Positions 41,632 through 49,068 of a stretch of DNA of 64,000 nucleotides are shown here, piece after piece. Position numbers and translations under genes: made by a program. Location of the stretch: positions 4,154,001 to 4,218,000 of the forward strand of contig NZ_CP152342.1 of assembly GCF_045291395.1 (NCBI RefSeq), read 5' to 3'. Numbering within the stretch: the stretch's first letter is position 1; each line of letters opens with the position of its first letter. The notes below the pieces were generated by a model. That model was not told the DNA's origin. It saw only the letters and a program-made list of their open reading frames with translations, and searched no databases. Source of the stretch: MR-S7 sp000400995. Its GTDB lineage: Bacteria > Pseudomonadota > Gammaproteobacteria > Burkholderiales > Burkholderiaceae_C.

Positions 41632-41931
41632 ATGGCACTGACACCCCAGGACATCGGCCGCATCGCCAATCTGGCGCGGCTGGAACTGCGCCCCGAGGAC
41701 AGTGAGCGCATGCTCACCCAGATCAACGGTTTCTTCGGCATCGTCGAGAAGATGCAGGCTGTGGATACCAACGGCATCGCACCCCTGCCGCACCCTGTCG
41801 CCGCGATCCAGGAAATCGCCCTGCGATTGCGCGACGACGTGGCCAGCGAGCCGAACCAGCGCGAGGCCAACCAGCAGAGCGCCCCCGCCGTCGAGCGCGG
41901 CCTGTTCCTCGTGCCCAAGGTGATCGAATGA
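41632..41931 (+). CDS. gatC: Asp-tRNA(Asn)/Glu-tRNA(Gln) amidotransferase subunit GatC
   Basis: 99 aa, normal GatC length. Starts MALTPQDIGRIANLARLELR and ends with the conserved VERGLFLVPKVIE. It wraps around GatA and GatB and stabilises the complex. First gene of gatCAB. Its stop overlaps the gatA ATG (ATGA). The divergent mreB gene shares its upstream region. Confidence 0.97.
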   Translation: MALTPQDIGRIANLARLELRPEDSERMLTQINGFFGIVEKMQAVDTNGIAPLPHPVAAIQEIALRLRDDVASEPNQREANQQSAPAVERGLFLVPKVIE

Positions 41932-43421
41932 GCTCCACCGCATTGCATGACTTGGGCGTGGCCCAGCTGGCCGCCGAACTGCGCGCCAGGCGCGTCTCGG
42001 CCGCCGAGGCCGCCCGGCACTTCCTCGACCGCGCCAAGGCGCACCAGAACCTGGGCGCCTACGTTTCCATCGACGAGGACGCCACGCTGGCCCAGGCGCG
42101 CGCGCAGGACGCCGCCATCGCCGCAGGCACGGCCGCGCCGCTCGCGGGCGTGCCGATCGCGCACAAGGACATCTTCGTCACGCGCGACTTCCCGAGCACG
42201 GCCGGTTCCAAGATGCTCGCCGGCTACCGCTCGCCGTTCGACGCCACCGTGGTCACCAAGCTGGCCGAGGCCGGCTGCGTGACCCTGGGCAAGCTCAACT
42301 GCGACGAGTTCGCCATGGGCTCGGCCAACGAGAACTCCGCCGTTGCGCCCGTGGGCTTCGATGCGCCCGCGCCGGTGCGCAACCCGTGGAACGCCGAGCG
42401 CATCCCCGGCGGCTCCTCGGGCGGCAGCGCCGTGGCCGTGGCCGCACGCCTCGCGCCCGCCGTGACGGGCACGGACACGGGCGGCTCGATCCGCCAGCCC
42501 GCGTCGTTCTGCGGCATCACGGGCATCAAACCGACCTACGGGCGCGCGAGCCGCTACGGGATGATCGCGTTCGCGTCGAGCCTCGACCAGGCCGGCCCGA
42601 TGGCCCGCAGCGCGGAGGACTGCGCGCTGCTGCTCTCGGCGATGTGCGGCCCCGATCCCGACCGCGATTCGACGAGCCTGGACGTGCCTGCCGAGGATTT
42701 CAGCGCCAAGCTGGGTGACAGCCTGGACGGCCTGCGCATCGGCATCCCCGCCGAGTTCTTCGGTGAAGGCTTGGCTGACGACGTGCGCGCCGCCGTCGAT
42801 GGCGCGCTCAAGGAATACGAGAAGCTCGGCGCCAAGCTGGTGCCCATCAGCCTTCCGCGCACCGAGCTGTCGATCCCCGTGTACTACGTCATCGCGCCCG
42901 CCGAGGCCTCGTCCAACCTCAGCCGCTTCGACGGCGTGAAGTTCGGCCACCGCGCCAAGGACTACACCGACCTCGTGGACATGTACAAGAAGACCCGCGC
43001 CGAGGGCTTCGGCGACGAGGTCAAGCGCCGCATCATGATCGGCACCTACGTGCTCTCTCACGGCTACTACGACGCCTACTACCTGCAGGCGCAAAAGATC
43101 CGCCGCATGATCGCTCAGGATTTCCAGCAGGCATTCCAGCAATGCGACCTGATCGCCGGCCCCGTGGCGCCCAGCGTGGCCTGGAAGCTCGGCGAGCACG
43201 GCAGCGACCCGCTGGCCGACTACCTGGCCGACATCTTCACGCTGCCCGCATCGCTGGCCGGGCTGCCGGGCATGAGCGTGCCCGCGGGCTTCGGCGCGCA
43301 CGGCATGCCCGTGGGGCTGCAGCTGATCGGCAGCTACTTCCAGGAAAGCCGGCTGCTCAACGCAGCGCACCGGCTGCAACAGGCGACCGACTTCCACCTC
43401 CGCACACCGGGGGGTATCTGA
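41928..43421 (+). CDS. gatA: Asp-tRNA(Asn)/Glu-tRNA(Gln) amidotransferase subunit GatA
   Basis: 497 aa amidase-signature enzyme releasing ammonia from glutamine for GatB. The Ser-cisSer-Lys triad is visible: Lys in GVPIAHKDIF (about 79), and the two Ser in GSSGGSA (about 163) and TDTGGSIRQPASFCG (about 187). GIKPTYGRASRYGMIAFASSLDQAGPM is the signature next to the active site. Translationally coupled to gatC; gatB follows after 1 bp. Confidence 0.98.
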   Translation: MSSTALHDLGVAQLAAELRARRVSAAEAARHFLDRAKAHQNLGAYVSIDEDATLAQARAQDAAIAAGTAAPLAGVPIAHKDIFVTRDFPSTAGSKMLAGYRSPFDATVVTKLAEAGCVTLGKLNCDEFAMGSANENSAVAPVGFDAPAPVRNPWNAERIPGGSSGGSAVAVAARLAPAVTGTDTGGSIRQPASFCGITGIKPTYGRASRYGMIAFASSLDQAGPMARSAEDCALLLSAMCGPDPDRDSTSLDVPAEDFSAKLGDSLDGLRIGIPAEFFGEGLADDVRAAVDGALKEYEKLGAKLVPISLPRTELSIPVYYVIAPAEASSNLSRFDGVKFGHRAKDYTDLVDMYKKTRAEGFGDEVKRRIMIGTYVLSHGYYDAYYLQAQKIRRMIAQDFQQAFQQCDLIAGPVAPSVAWKLGEHGSDPLADYLADIFTLPASLAGLPGMSVPAGFGAHGMPVGLQLIGSYFQESRLLNAAHRLQQATDFHLRTPGGI

Positions 43422-43422
43422 C

Positions 43423-44868
43423 ATGACCGCGAAACTGATCCAGGGCTACGAGGTCGTCATCGGCTTCGAGACGCACGCCCAGCTCGCCACGAAAAGCAAG
43501 ATCTTCAGCCGCGCCAGCACGGCCTTCGGCGCGGAACCGAACACGCAAGCCTGCGCGGTCGATCTGGCGCTGCCCGGCACGCTGCCGGTGATGAACCGCG
43601 AGGCGGTGGCCTGCGCTATCAAATTGGGACTGGCACTCGGCTCCCACATTGCGCCAGAGAGCATTTTCGCGCGCAAGAACTATTTCTATCCCGACCTGCC
43701 CAAGGGCTACCAGATCAGCCAGTTCGAGATCCCCGTGGTGCAGGGCGGCGAGGTGTCGTTCTACCTGGGCGACGAGAAGAAGACCGTGCGCCTGGTGCGC
43801 GCGCACCTGGAGGAAGACGCGGGCAAGTCGCTGCACGAGGACTTCATCGGCCAGTCGGGCATCGACCTGAACCGCGCGGGCACGCCGCTGCTGGAGATCG
43901 TGACCGAGCCCGACATGCGCGGCACGGAAGAAGCCGTGGCCTACGCGCGCGAGCTGCACAAGATCGTGACGTGGATCGGCATCTGCGACGGCAACATGCA
44001 GGAAGGCTCGTTCCGCTGCGATGCGAACGTCTCCGTGCGCAAGCCCGGCCAGCCGCTGGGCACGCGCCGCGAGATCAAGAACCTGAACAGCTTCAAGTTC
44101 ATGCAGCAGGCGATCGACTACGAAATCCGCTGGCAGATCGAGCAGATCGAGGACGGCCACGCGATCCAGCAAGCCACCGTGCTGTTCGACCCCGACACGG
44201 GCGAGACGCGCGCCATGCGCACCAAGGAAGACGCGGCCGACTACCGCTACTTCCCCGATCCCGACCTGCCGCCGCTGCGCATCGCCGCCGGCTGGATCGA
44301 CGAGGTGAAGGCCCGCATGCCCGAGCTGCCGCGCGCGATGGCCGCGCGCTTCGTGGCGCAGTACGGCCTGCCCGAGTACGACGCGGACACGCTGACGCAG
44401 AGCCAAGCGATGGCCGCGTATTTCGAGGATGCGGCGAAGGCCAGCGGCGCTGCCAAGCTCGCATCGAACTGGGTGATGGGCGAGATATCGCGCCGCCTGA
44501 ACGCCGAGGAAATCGGCATCGAGCAGGCCAAGGTCGGCAGCGCGCAACTGGCCGCGCTGATCCGCCGTATCGGCGACGGCACGATCAGCAACAACGCGGC
44601 GCGGCAGGTGTTCGACGCGCTCTGGAGCGGCGAGGGCAGCGACGTGGATGCGGTGATCGAGGCCAAGGGCCTCAAGCAGATGAACGACACGGGCGCCCTG
44701 GAGGCGATCATCGACGAGGTGATCGCCGCCAACCCCGCGAACGTGGAGCAGTACAAGGCCGGCAAGGACAAGGCGTTCAACGCGCTCGTGGGCCAGGTGA
44801 TGAAGGCCAGCAAGGGCAAGGCCAATCCGGCGCAGGTCAACGAGCTGTTGAAAGCCAAATTGGCCTGA
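43423..44868 (+). CDS. gatB: Asp-tRNA(Asn)/Glu-tRNA(Gln) amidotransferase subunit GatB
   Basis: 481 aa. Kinase/transamidase subunit that activates and amidates mischarged tRNA. Conserved GFETHAQLATKSKIFS, PDLPKGYQISQFEIPV and GIDLNRAGTPLLEIVTEPD blocks, a helical middle region and the tRNA-binding YqeY-like tail ending ANPAQVNELLKAKLA. The last few codons and the stop lie in dispersed repeat R1 copy f, so the repeat supplies the C-terminal residues. A strong terminator follows. Confidence 0.98.
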   Translation: MTAKLIQGYEVVIGFETHAQLATKSKIFSRASTAFGAEPNTQACAVDLALPGTLPVMNREAVACAIKLGLALGSHIAPESIFARKNYFYPDLPKGYQISQFEIPVVQGGEVSFYLGDEKKTVRLVRAHLEEDAGKSLHEDFIGQSGIDLNRAGTPLLEIVTEPDMRGTEEAVAYARELHKIVTWIGICDGNMQEGSFRCDANVSVRKPGQPLGTRREIKNLNSFKFMQQAIDYEIRWQIEQIEDGHAIQQATVLFDPDTGETRAMRTKEDAADYRYFPDPDLPPLRIAAGWIDEVKARMPELPRAMAARFVAQYGLPEYDADTLTQSQAMAAYFEDAAKASGAAKLASNWVMGEISRRLNAEEIGIEQAKVGSAQLAALIRRIGDGTISNNAARQVFDALWSGEGSDVDAVIEAKGLKQMNDTGALEAIIDEVIAANPANVEQYKAGKDKAFNALVGQVMKASKGKANPAQVNELLKAKLA

Positions 44869-44903
44869 AGCGCTTTCCAGCCAAGCGCTGGCAGCTATCA
44901 AAA
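44849..44903. repeat. Dispersed palindromic repeat, family R1 (copy f), overlapping gatB stop
   Basis: Begins AAAGCCAAATTGGCCTGAAG, contains the AGCGCTT/AAGCGCT dyad and ends GGCAGCTATCAAAAG, the same order as copy b. The gatB stop codon TGA (44866-44868) is inside it. Confidence 0.75.
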
Positions 44904-44907
44904 GAGA

Positions 44908-44931
44908 GGGCTCCCTGGGGGAGCCCTTTTT
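44908..44931 (+). terminator. Intrinsic terminator of the gatCAB operon
   Basis: Perfect 8-bp stem GGGCTCCC/GGGAGCCC with a 3-nt loop and a five-T tail. It lies 40 bp after gatB and just before the convergent DUF4124 gene. Confidence 0.9.
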
Positions 44932-44936
44932 CCTGT

Positions 44937-45638
44937 TCAGCGCGTACCGGGTGGCGGCGTCCACTGTTCGGCGGATGCGCGCTGGGCCGCCCAGAGCTGG
45001 CGCAGCTGGGCCAGCTCGGCGTCGAAGCGCTGGGCAATGCGGCGCTTTTCCTGGTCCTGCGCTGCGATGAAGCGCTGCTGCTCGGCCACGGCCTCGTCGT
45101 TCTCGGCGATCTGGCGCTGCAGCTTCGCAGGGGCCTTGGCGGGGTCGCGGCGGTAGAACTCCAGCTCCACGTCGATGCGCTTGCGCTCGCCGCGCAGGTC
45201 GGCGATGCGCTTGTGCGCCACGGCGACCACTTCGTCCACCTGCGCGAGGGCGTTCAGGCGCTCCTCGCGGTGCGTGGCCTCGTCGGGGTAGCGGGCCAGC
45301 AGCACGCGCTCGCGACGGCGCTCCTCGGCGATGCGGGCGCGCTGCTCGGCCTCCTTGCGGCGCTGCACCTCCTGGGCGGCGCGCTCGTGCTCGGTGAGCG
45401 TGGGGCCGATGCGGCGGCGCTCGGCGCCGGTGTGGTCCAGGATGCGCTGCTCGCGGTCGATGCAGTCGGCAATGGGACGGTCGGCCGTGATGCGGCGGCC
45501 GCTCTTGTCGATGCAGGTGTAGACCTCCTGCGCGGGCTTGTCCTGCTGCGCCCACGCGGGCGCCATACCCGACGCCGCCAGCGCGCAAAGCACCGCCGCG
45601 CCGCACCTGCCGATCCGCCCTGCTGCACCTGCTTTCAA
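44937..45638 (-). CDS. Periplasmic DUF4124-like coiled-coil protein
   Basis: 233 aa. Signal peptide (residues 1-30, ending APAWAQ). A short N-terminal DUF4124-type module follows: EVYTCIDKSGRRITADRPIADC, with its Cys pair and K-x-G-R. Then comes a long Glu/Arg/Gln-rich helical region (about residues 75-215) with strong coiled-coil character. Function of this family is unknown. Located 21 bp downstream of pyrE on the same strand. The C-terminus WTPPPGTR is close to the gatCAB terminator, which could serve both strands. Confidence 0.82.
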   Translation of the reverse strand: MKAGAAGRIGRCGAAVLCALAASGMAPAWAQQDKPAQEVYTCIDKSGRRITADRPIADCIDREQRILDHTGAERRRIGPTLTEHERAAQEVQRRKEAEQRARIAEERRRERVLLARYPDEATHREERLNALAQVDEVVAVAHKRIADLRGERKRIDVELEFYRRDPAKAPAKLQRQIAENDEAVAEQQRFIAAQDQEKRRIAQRFDAELAQLRQLWAAQRASAEQWTPPPGTR

Positions 45639-45659
45639 GTCCCTGCCCCCGCGCTGCCG

Positions 45660-46346
45660 CTATTCGTCGTTGACGCCGTAGCGCTGGCGGTAGGCCAGCA
45701 CCCGTTCGTGGTGGTCGTGCATTTGTGCATCGCCACCGCTTGCCGATAGATATTGCAATAAGTCTGCCAGTTTGGCGATAGCGCAGACCTGCATGCCCAG
45801 CTCGCGCCGCACATACTGCACGGCGCTGTGATCCACGTCACGCCCGTTCTCGGTGGCCTTTTCCTGGCGGTCGAGCGCGATGGCGATGGCGTGCGGCGTG
45901 GCGCCCGCGGCGCGGATCAGGGCGATGGATTCGCGCGCGGCGGTGCCGGCGCTCATCACGTCGTCGATGATGAGCACACGGCCCTGGAGGGGCGCGCCCA
46001 CCAGCGTGCCGCCCTCGCCGTGGTCCTTGGCTTCCTTGCGGTTGTAGGCGAAGGGCACGTTGCGGCCCAGGCGCGCCAGTTCCACGGCCACGGTGGCGCC
46101 CAGCGGGATGCCCTTGTAGGCGGGGCCGAAGAGCATGTCGAACTCGATGCCGCTGGCCACCAGGGCCTGTGCATAGAATTGCGCGAGGCGGCCCATCTTG
46201 GCGCCGTCGTCGAACAGGCCGGCGTTGAAGAAATACGGGCTCATGCGGCCTGCCTTGGTCTTGAATTCGCCAAAGCGCAGCACGCCCGCCTCCACCGCGA
46301 ACCGCACGAACTCCTGTGCCAGATCCTGGCCCTGCCGCTCCACCAT
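45660..46346 (-). CDS. pyrE: Orotate phosphoribosyltransferase
   Basis: About 228 aa. PRPP-binding motif VLIIDDVMSAGTAARES (about residues 122-138), the KTKAGRMSPYFFNAG substrate loop near the N-terminus, and FAYNRKEAKDHGEGGTLVG (flexible catalytic loop). Makes OMP from orotate and PRPP in pyrimidine synthesis. The ATG at 46346 has the RBS AAGGAAG. The start codon overlaps the start codon of the divergent exonuclease III gene, so its promoter must lie within that gene. Confidence 0.97.
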   Translation of the reverse strand: MVERQGQDLAQEFVRFAVEAGVLRFGEFKTKAGRMSPYFFNAGLFDDGAKMGRLAQFYAQALVASGIEFDMLFGPAYKGIPLGATVAVELARLGRNVPFAYNRKEAKDHGEGGTLVGAPLQGRVLIIDDVMSAGTAARESIALIRAAGATPHAIAIALDRQEKATENGRDVDHSAVQYVRRELGMQVCAIAKLADLLQYLSASGGDAQMHDHHERVLAYRQRYGVNDE

Positions 46347-47160
46347 GACTTCTTCCTTGTTCAAATTAACCAGTCTCAACCTCAACGGCATCCGCTCGGC
46401 CACGTCCAAGGGCGTGGAGGCGTGGATCGCCCAGAACCGCCCGGATTGTATTTGCGTGCAGGAGATCAAGGCCCAGGCGGGCGACGTGCAGGGCCGCTTC
46501 GAGGAGCTCGCGGGCCTGAAGGGCCACTTCCACTTCGCGGCCAAGAAGGGCTATTCGGGCGTGGGCATCTACACGCGCCACGCGCCGAGCGACGTGGTGG
46601 TGGGCTACGGCTGCAACGAGTTCGACCCCGAGGGCCGGTACGTGGAGCTGCGCTTCGACACGCCCGCGCGCAAGATGTCGATCATCAGCGCGTATTTTCC
46701 GAGCGGCTCCTCGGGCGAGGAGCGGCAGCTGGCCAAGTACCGCTTCCTCGCCAACTTCCACCCGCACCTGATGCGGCTGAAGGCCGAGCGCGAGTTCATC
46801 CTGTGCGGCGACATCAATATCGCCCACCAGCAGGCCGACCTGAAGAACTGGCGCAGCAACCAGAAGAACAGCGGCTTTCTGCCCGAGGAACGCGCGTGGA
46901 TGACAAAGCTGTTGCACACGACTGACGAAGGCGGCGGCCTCGTGGACGTGTACCGCCTGCTGCAGCCCGACACCACGGATGCCTGCTACACATGGTGGAG
47001 CAACCGCGGCCAGGCCTATGCGAACAACGTGGGCTGGCGGCTGGACTACCACCTGGCCACGCCGGCCCTCGCGCGGCTGGCGCGCACCGAGGAAATCTAC
47101 CGCGCACAGAAGTTCAGCGATCATGCGCCCATCACGGTGGGCTATGAGCTGGCGCTCTGA
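46345..47160 (+). CDS. xth: Exodeoxyribonuclease III / AP endonuclease (XthA/ExoA family)
   Basis: About 271 aa EEP-fold Mg2+ enzyme of base-excision repair. Motifs: LNLNGIRSA, CVQEIKAQ (metal Glu), ISAYFPSGSSGEERQ, GDINIAHQQADLKN (catalytic Asp/Asn), TWWSNRGQAYANNVGWRLDYHL and the terminal SDHAPI with the catalytic His. The ATG at 46345 has no clear Shine-Dalgarno. A TTG at 46357 is an alternative that would give a protein starting LFKLTSLNLN, closer to family norms. Head-to-head with pyrE, with overlapping start codons. Confidence 0.94.
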   Translation: MTSSLFKLTSLNLNGIRSATSKGVEAWIAQNRPDCICVQEIKAQAGDVQGRFEELAGLKGHFHFAAKKGYSGVGIYTRHAPSDVVVGYGCNEFDPEGRYVELRFDTPARKMSIISAYFPSGSSGEERQLAKYRFLANFHPHLMRLKAEREFILCGDINIAHQQADLKNWRSNQKNSGFLPEERAWMTKLLHTTDEGGGLVDVYRLLQPDTTDACYTWWSNRGQAYANNVGWRLDYHLATPALARLARTEEIYRAQKFSDHAPITVGYELAL

Positions 47161-47162
47161 AT

Positions 47163-47248
47163 TCAGGAGCTGCTTGCGCTTGGTATTCGCCGCTTTCCCT
47201 ATTCTTTGATAAGGAAAATGGCTTACAAAAAGCGCAAGCAGCTCCTGA
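47163..47248. repeat. Long R1-type dyad element (variant g), 19-bp perfect inverted repeat
   Basis: Outer arms TCAGGAGCTGCTTGCGCTT (47163-47181) and AAGCGCAAGCAGCTCCTGA (47230-47248) are perfectly complementary. An inner imperfect TTTCCCTAT/ATAAGGAAA dyad follows the same plan as the element at 35866. It fills the gap between the convergent exonuclease and phosphotransferase genes, and could fold as a bidirectional terminator-like hairpin. Confidence 0.8.
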
Positions 47249-47257
47249 TTCGATAGC

Positions 47258-48298
47258 TCACCCGCGCGCCGCCATGTGGCGCTGCGCGCTCTCCCAGCCC
47301 AGCTCGGCCAGCGGTCCGGCCTTGGCCCCCGTCTCCTCCGCGTCCTCCGCAGCCGCGTTGCCGTCGGCCGCGCGCTGAGCGATGCCGTGCAGGATGGCCG
47401 CCATGCGGAACAGGTTGTAGGCGATGTAGAAGTCCCAATCGCCTGCCGCATCACGGCCGGTGGCGTCGCCGTACCAGGCGATGTACTCTGCCTCCTGCGG
47501 AATGCCCAGCGCGGCCAGGTCCAGCCCGCCGATGCCACGCCACAGGCTGGGCGGGATGCGCCAGGCCATGCACTGGTAGGACAGGTCGGCCAGCGGGTGG
47601 CCGAGGGTCGACAGCTCCCAGTCCAGCACGCCGATGACGCGCGGCTCGGTGGGGTGGAAGACGAGGTTGTCGAGCCGGTAGTCGCCGTGCACCAGCGTGG
47701 TCTCGTCGCCCGCGGGCAGGTGCTCGGGCAGCCAGTCCATGAGGCGGTGCATCGCGCCGTTCATGGGCAAGGAGGATTGCCGGCACTGGCGCGACCAGCG
47801 GGCGATCTGGCGGCCCACGTAGTTGCCCTCCTTGCCGTAGTCGCCCAGGCCCACGGCACGGTAGTCCACGGCATGCAGCGCGGCGATGACGCGGTTCATC
47901 TCGCGGTAGATGGCGCGGCGCTCGTCGGGATGCATGCCTGGCAGCGACTGGTCCATGAGCACGCGGCCCTGGAGGAACTCCATCACGTAGAACGGCGTGC
48001 CCAGCAGCTCGCTGCTCTCGCAGTAGTGCAGCATGCGCGGCACGGGCACATCGGTGTCCGCCAGGGCCTTCATCACGCGGTATTCGCGGTCGATGGCGTG
48101 GGCCGAGGCGATGAGCGTGCCCGGCGGCTTCTTGCGCAGCACGTAGTCGCGCCCTTCGCCCGCCGTGATGCGGTAGGTGGGGTTGGACTGGCCGCCCGCG
48201 AGCACGCGCATCTCCAGCGGCGCGCTGCCCGCCAGGCCCTGGGCGCGCAGGTAGTCGCCGAGCGCTTCCACCGGCAGGGGATTCGCGGGGCCGCTCAT
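47258..48298 (-). CDS. Phosphotransferase family protein (APH-like, ACAD10/LvaA type)
   Basis: About 346 aa protein-kinase-like fold. VLAGGQSNPTYRIT forms the nucleotide loop, YVLRKKPPG carries the Lys, and the catalytic loop is LVHGDYRLDNLVFHP (about 213) with Mg-binding Asp in VIGVLDWELSTLGHPLADL. This is the acyl-CoA-dehydrogenase-associated subgroup, not an antibiotic kinase. The lva pathway enzyme LvaA phosphorylates 4-hydroxyacyl-CoA. It overlaps the SDR (ATGA) and belongs to the operon acyl-CoA dehydrogenase-SDR-phosphotransferase. Confidence 0.88.
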   Translation of the reverse strand: MSGPANPLPVEALGDYLRAQGLAGSAPLEMRVLAGGQSNPTYRITAGEGRDYVLRKKPPGTLIASAHAIDREYRVMKALADTDVPVPRMLHYCESSELLGTPFYVMEFLQGRVLMDQSLPGMHPDERRAIYREMNRVIAALHAVDYRAVGLGDYGKEGNYVGRQIARWSRQCRQSSLPMNGAMHRLMDWLPEHLPAGDETTLVHGDYRLDNLVFHPTEPRVIGVLDWELSTLGHPLADLSYQCMAWRIPPSLWRGIGGLDLAALGIPQEAEYIAWYGDATGRDAAGDWDFYIAYNLFRMAAILHGIAQRAADGNAAAEDAEETGAKAGPLAELGWESAQRHMAARG

Positions 48299-49068
48299 AG
48301 CGAACTCACCAGGTGCGCACCGTCGACGGCCAGCGTGGCGCCCGACATGGCCGCGCCCGCGTCGGAGGCCAGCAGCAGCAGCGGGCCGTCCAGGTCGGTC
48401 ACTTCGCCGAAGCGGCGGCTGGGGATGCGCGCGCGCAGCTTGTCGCCCGCCGGGCTGGTGAGGAAGTCGCGGTTCAGGTCGGTCACCACGTAGCCGGGCA
48501 GCAGCGCGTTCACGCGGATGCCGTGGCGCGCCAGCTCCAGCGCCAGGGCCTTGGTGGCCTGCACCACGCCGGCCTTGGAGATGGCGTATGGCGCCACGCC
48601 GCCCGCCACGCGCTCGCCCAGGATGGAGGCCACGTTGACGATCGCGCCGCCCTTGCCCGCCGCCACCATGCGGCGCGCGGCCTCGGTGGCCACGAGCCAG
48701 TTGCCCTTGAGGTTGGTGCCGAGCACATGGTCGAAGTCTTCCTCGGTCTGCTCCAGCACGGGGCGCGTCACCGTCACGCCCGCGTTGTTGACCACCACGT
48801 CGGGCACACCCCAGGCGCCCACGGCGTCGAGGCAGGCGCACACGCTGGCGTTGTCGGTCACGTCGAGGGCAAACGCGCGGGCTTCGCCGCCCTGCGCGGC
48901 GATGGCCTCCACCACGCCCTGCAGCTTGTCCACGCGGCGCGCGGCCAGGGCCACGCGGGCACCGGCGCCGGCCAGCACCTGGGCGAAGTGCGTTCCCAGG
49001 CCGCTGGAAGCGCCGGTCACCAGGGCCAGCTTGCCTTGCAGGCCGAATCGGTCGATCGCGCCCGTCAT
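48295..49068 (-). CDS. SDR family oxidoreductase
   Basis: 257 aa classical SDR. TGASSGLG (residues about 18-25), ALAARRVDKL with Arg after strand 2 (NADP-leaning), NNAG near 93, catalytic Ser in NVASILGERVAGGVAPYAISK and YxxxK (YAISK, about 160-164), then LPGYVVTDLN. Situated between the acyl-CoA dehydrogenase and phosphotransferase and overlapping both (4 bp each), so tightly coupled. By analogy with the levulinate operon it could interconvert a keto- and hydroxyacyl-CoA. That is inference only. Confidence 0.9.
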   Translation of the reverse strand: MTGAIDRFGLQGKLALVTGASSGLGTHFAQVLAGAGARVALAARRVDKLQGVVEAIAAQGGEARAFALDVTDNASVCACLDAVGAWGVPDVVVNNAGVTVTRPVLEQTEEDFDHVLGTNLKGNWLVATEAARRMVAAGKGGAIVNVASILGERVAGGVAPYAISKAGVVQATKALALELARHGIRVNALLPGYVVTDLNRDFLTSPAGDKLRARIPSRRFGEVTDLDGPLLLLASDAGAAMSGATLAVDGAHLVSSL

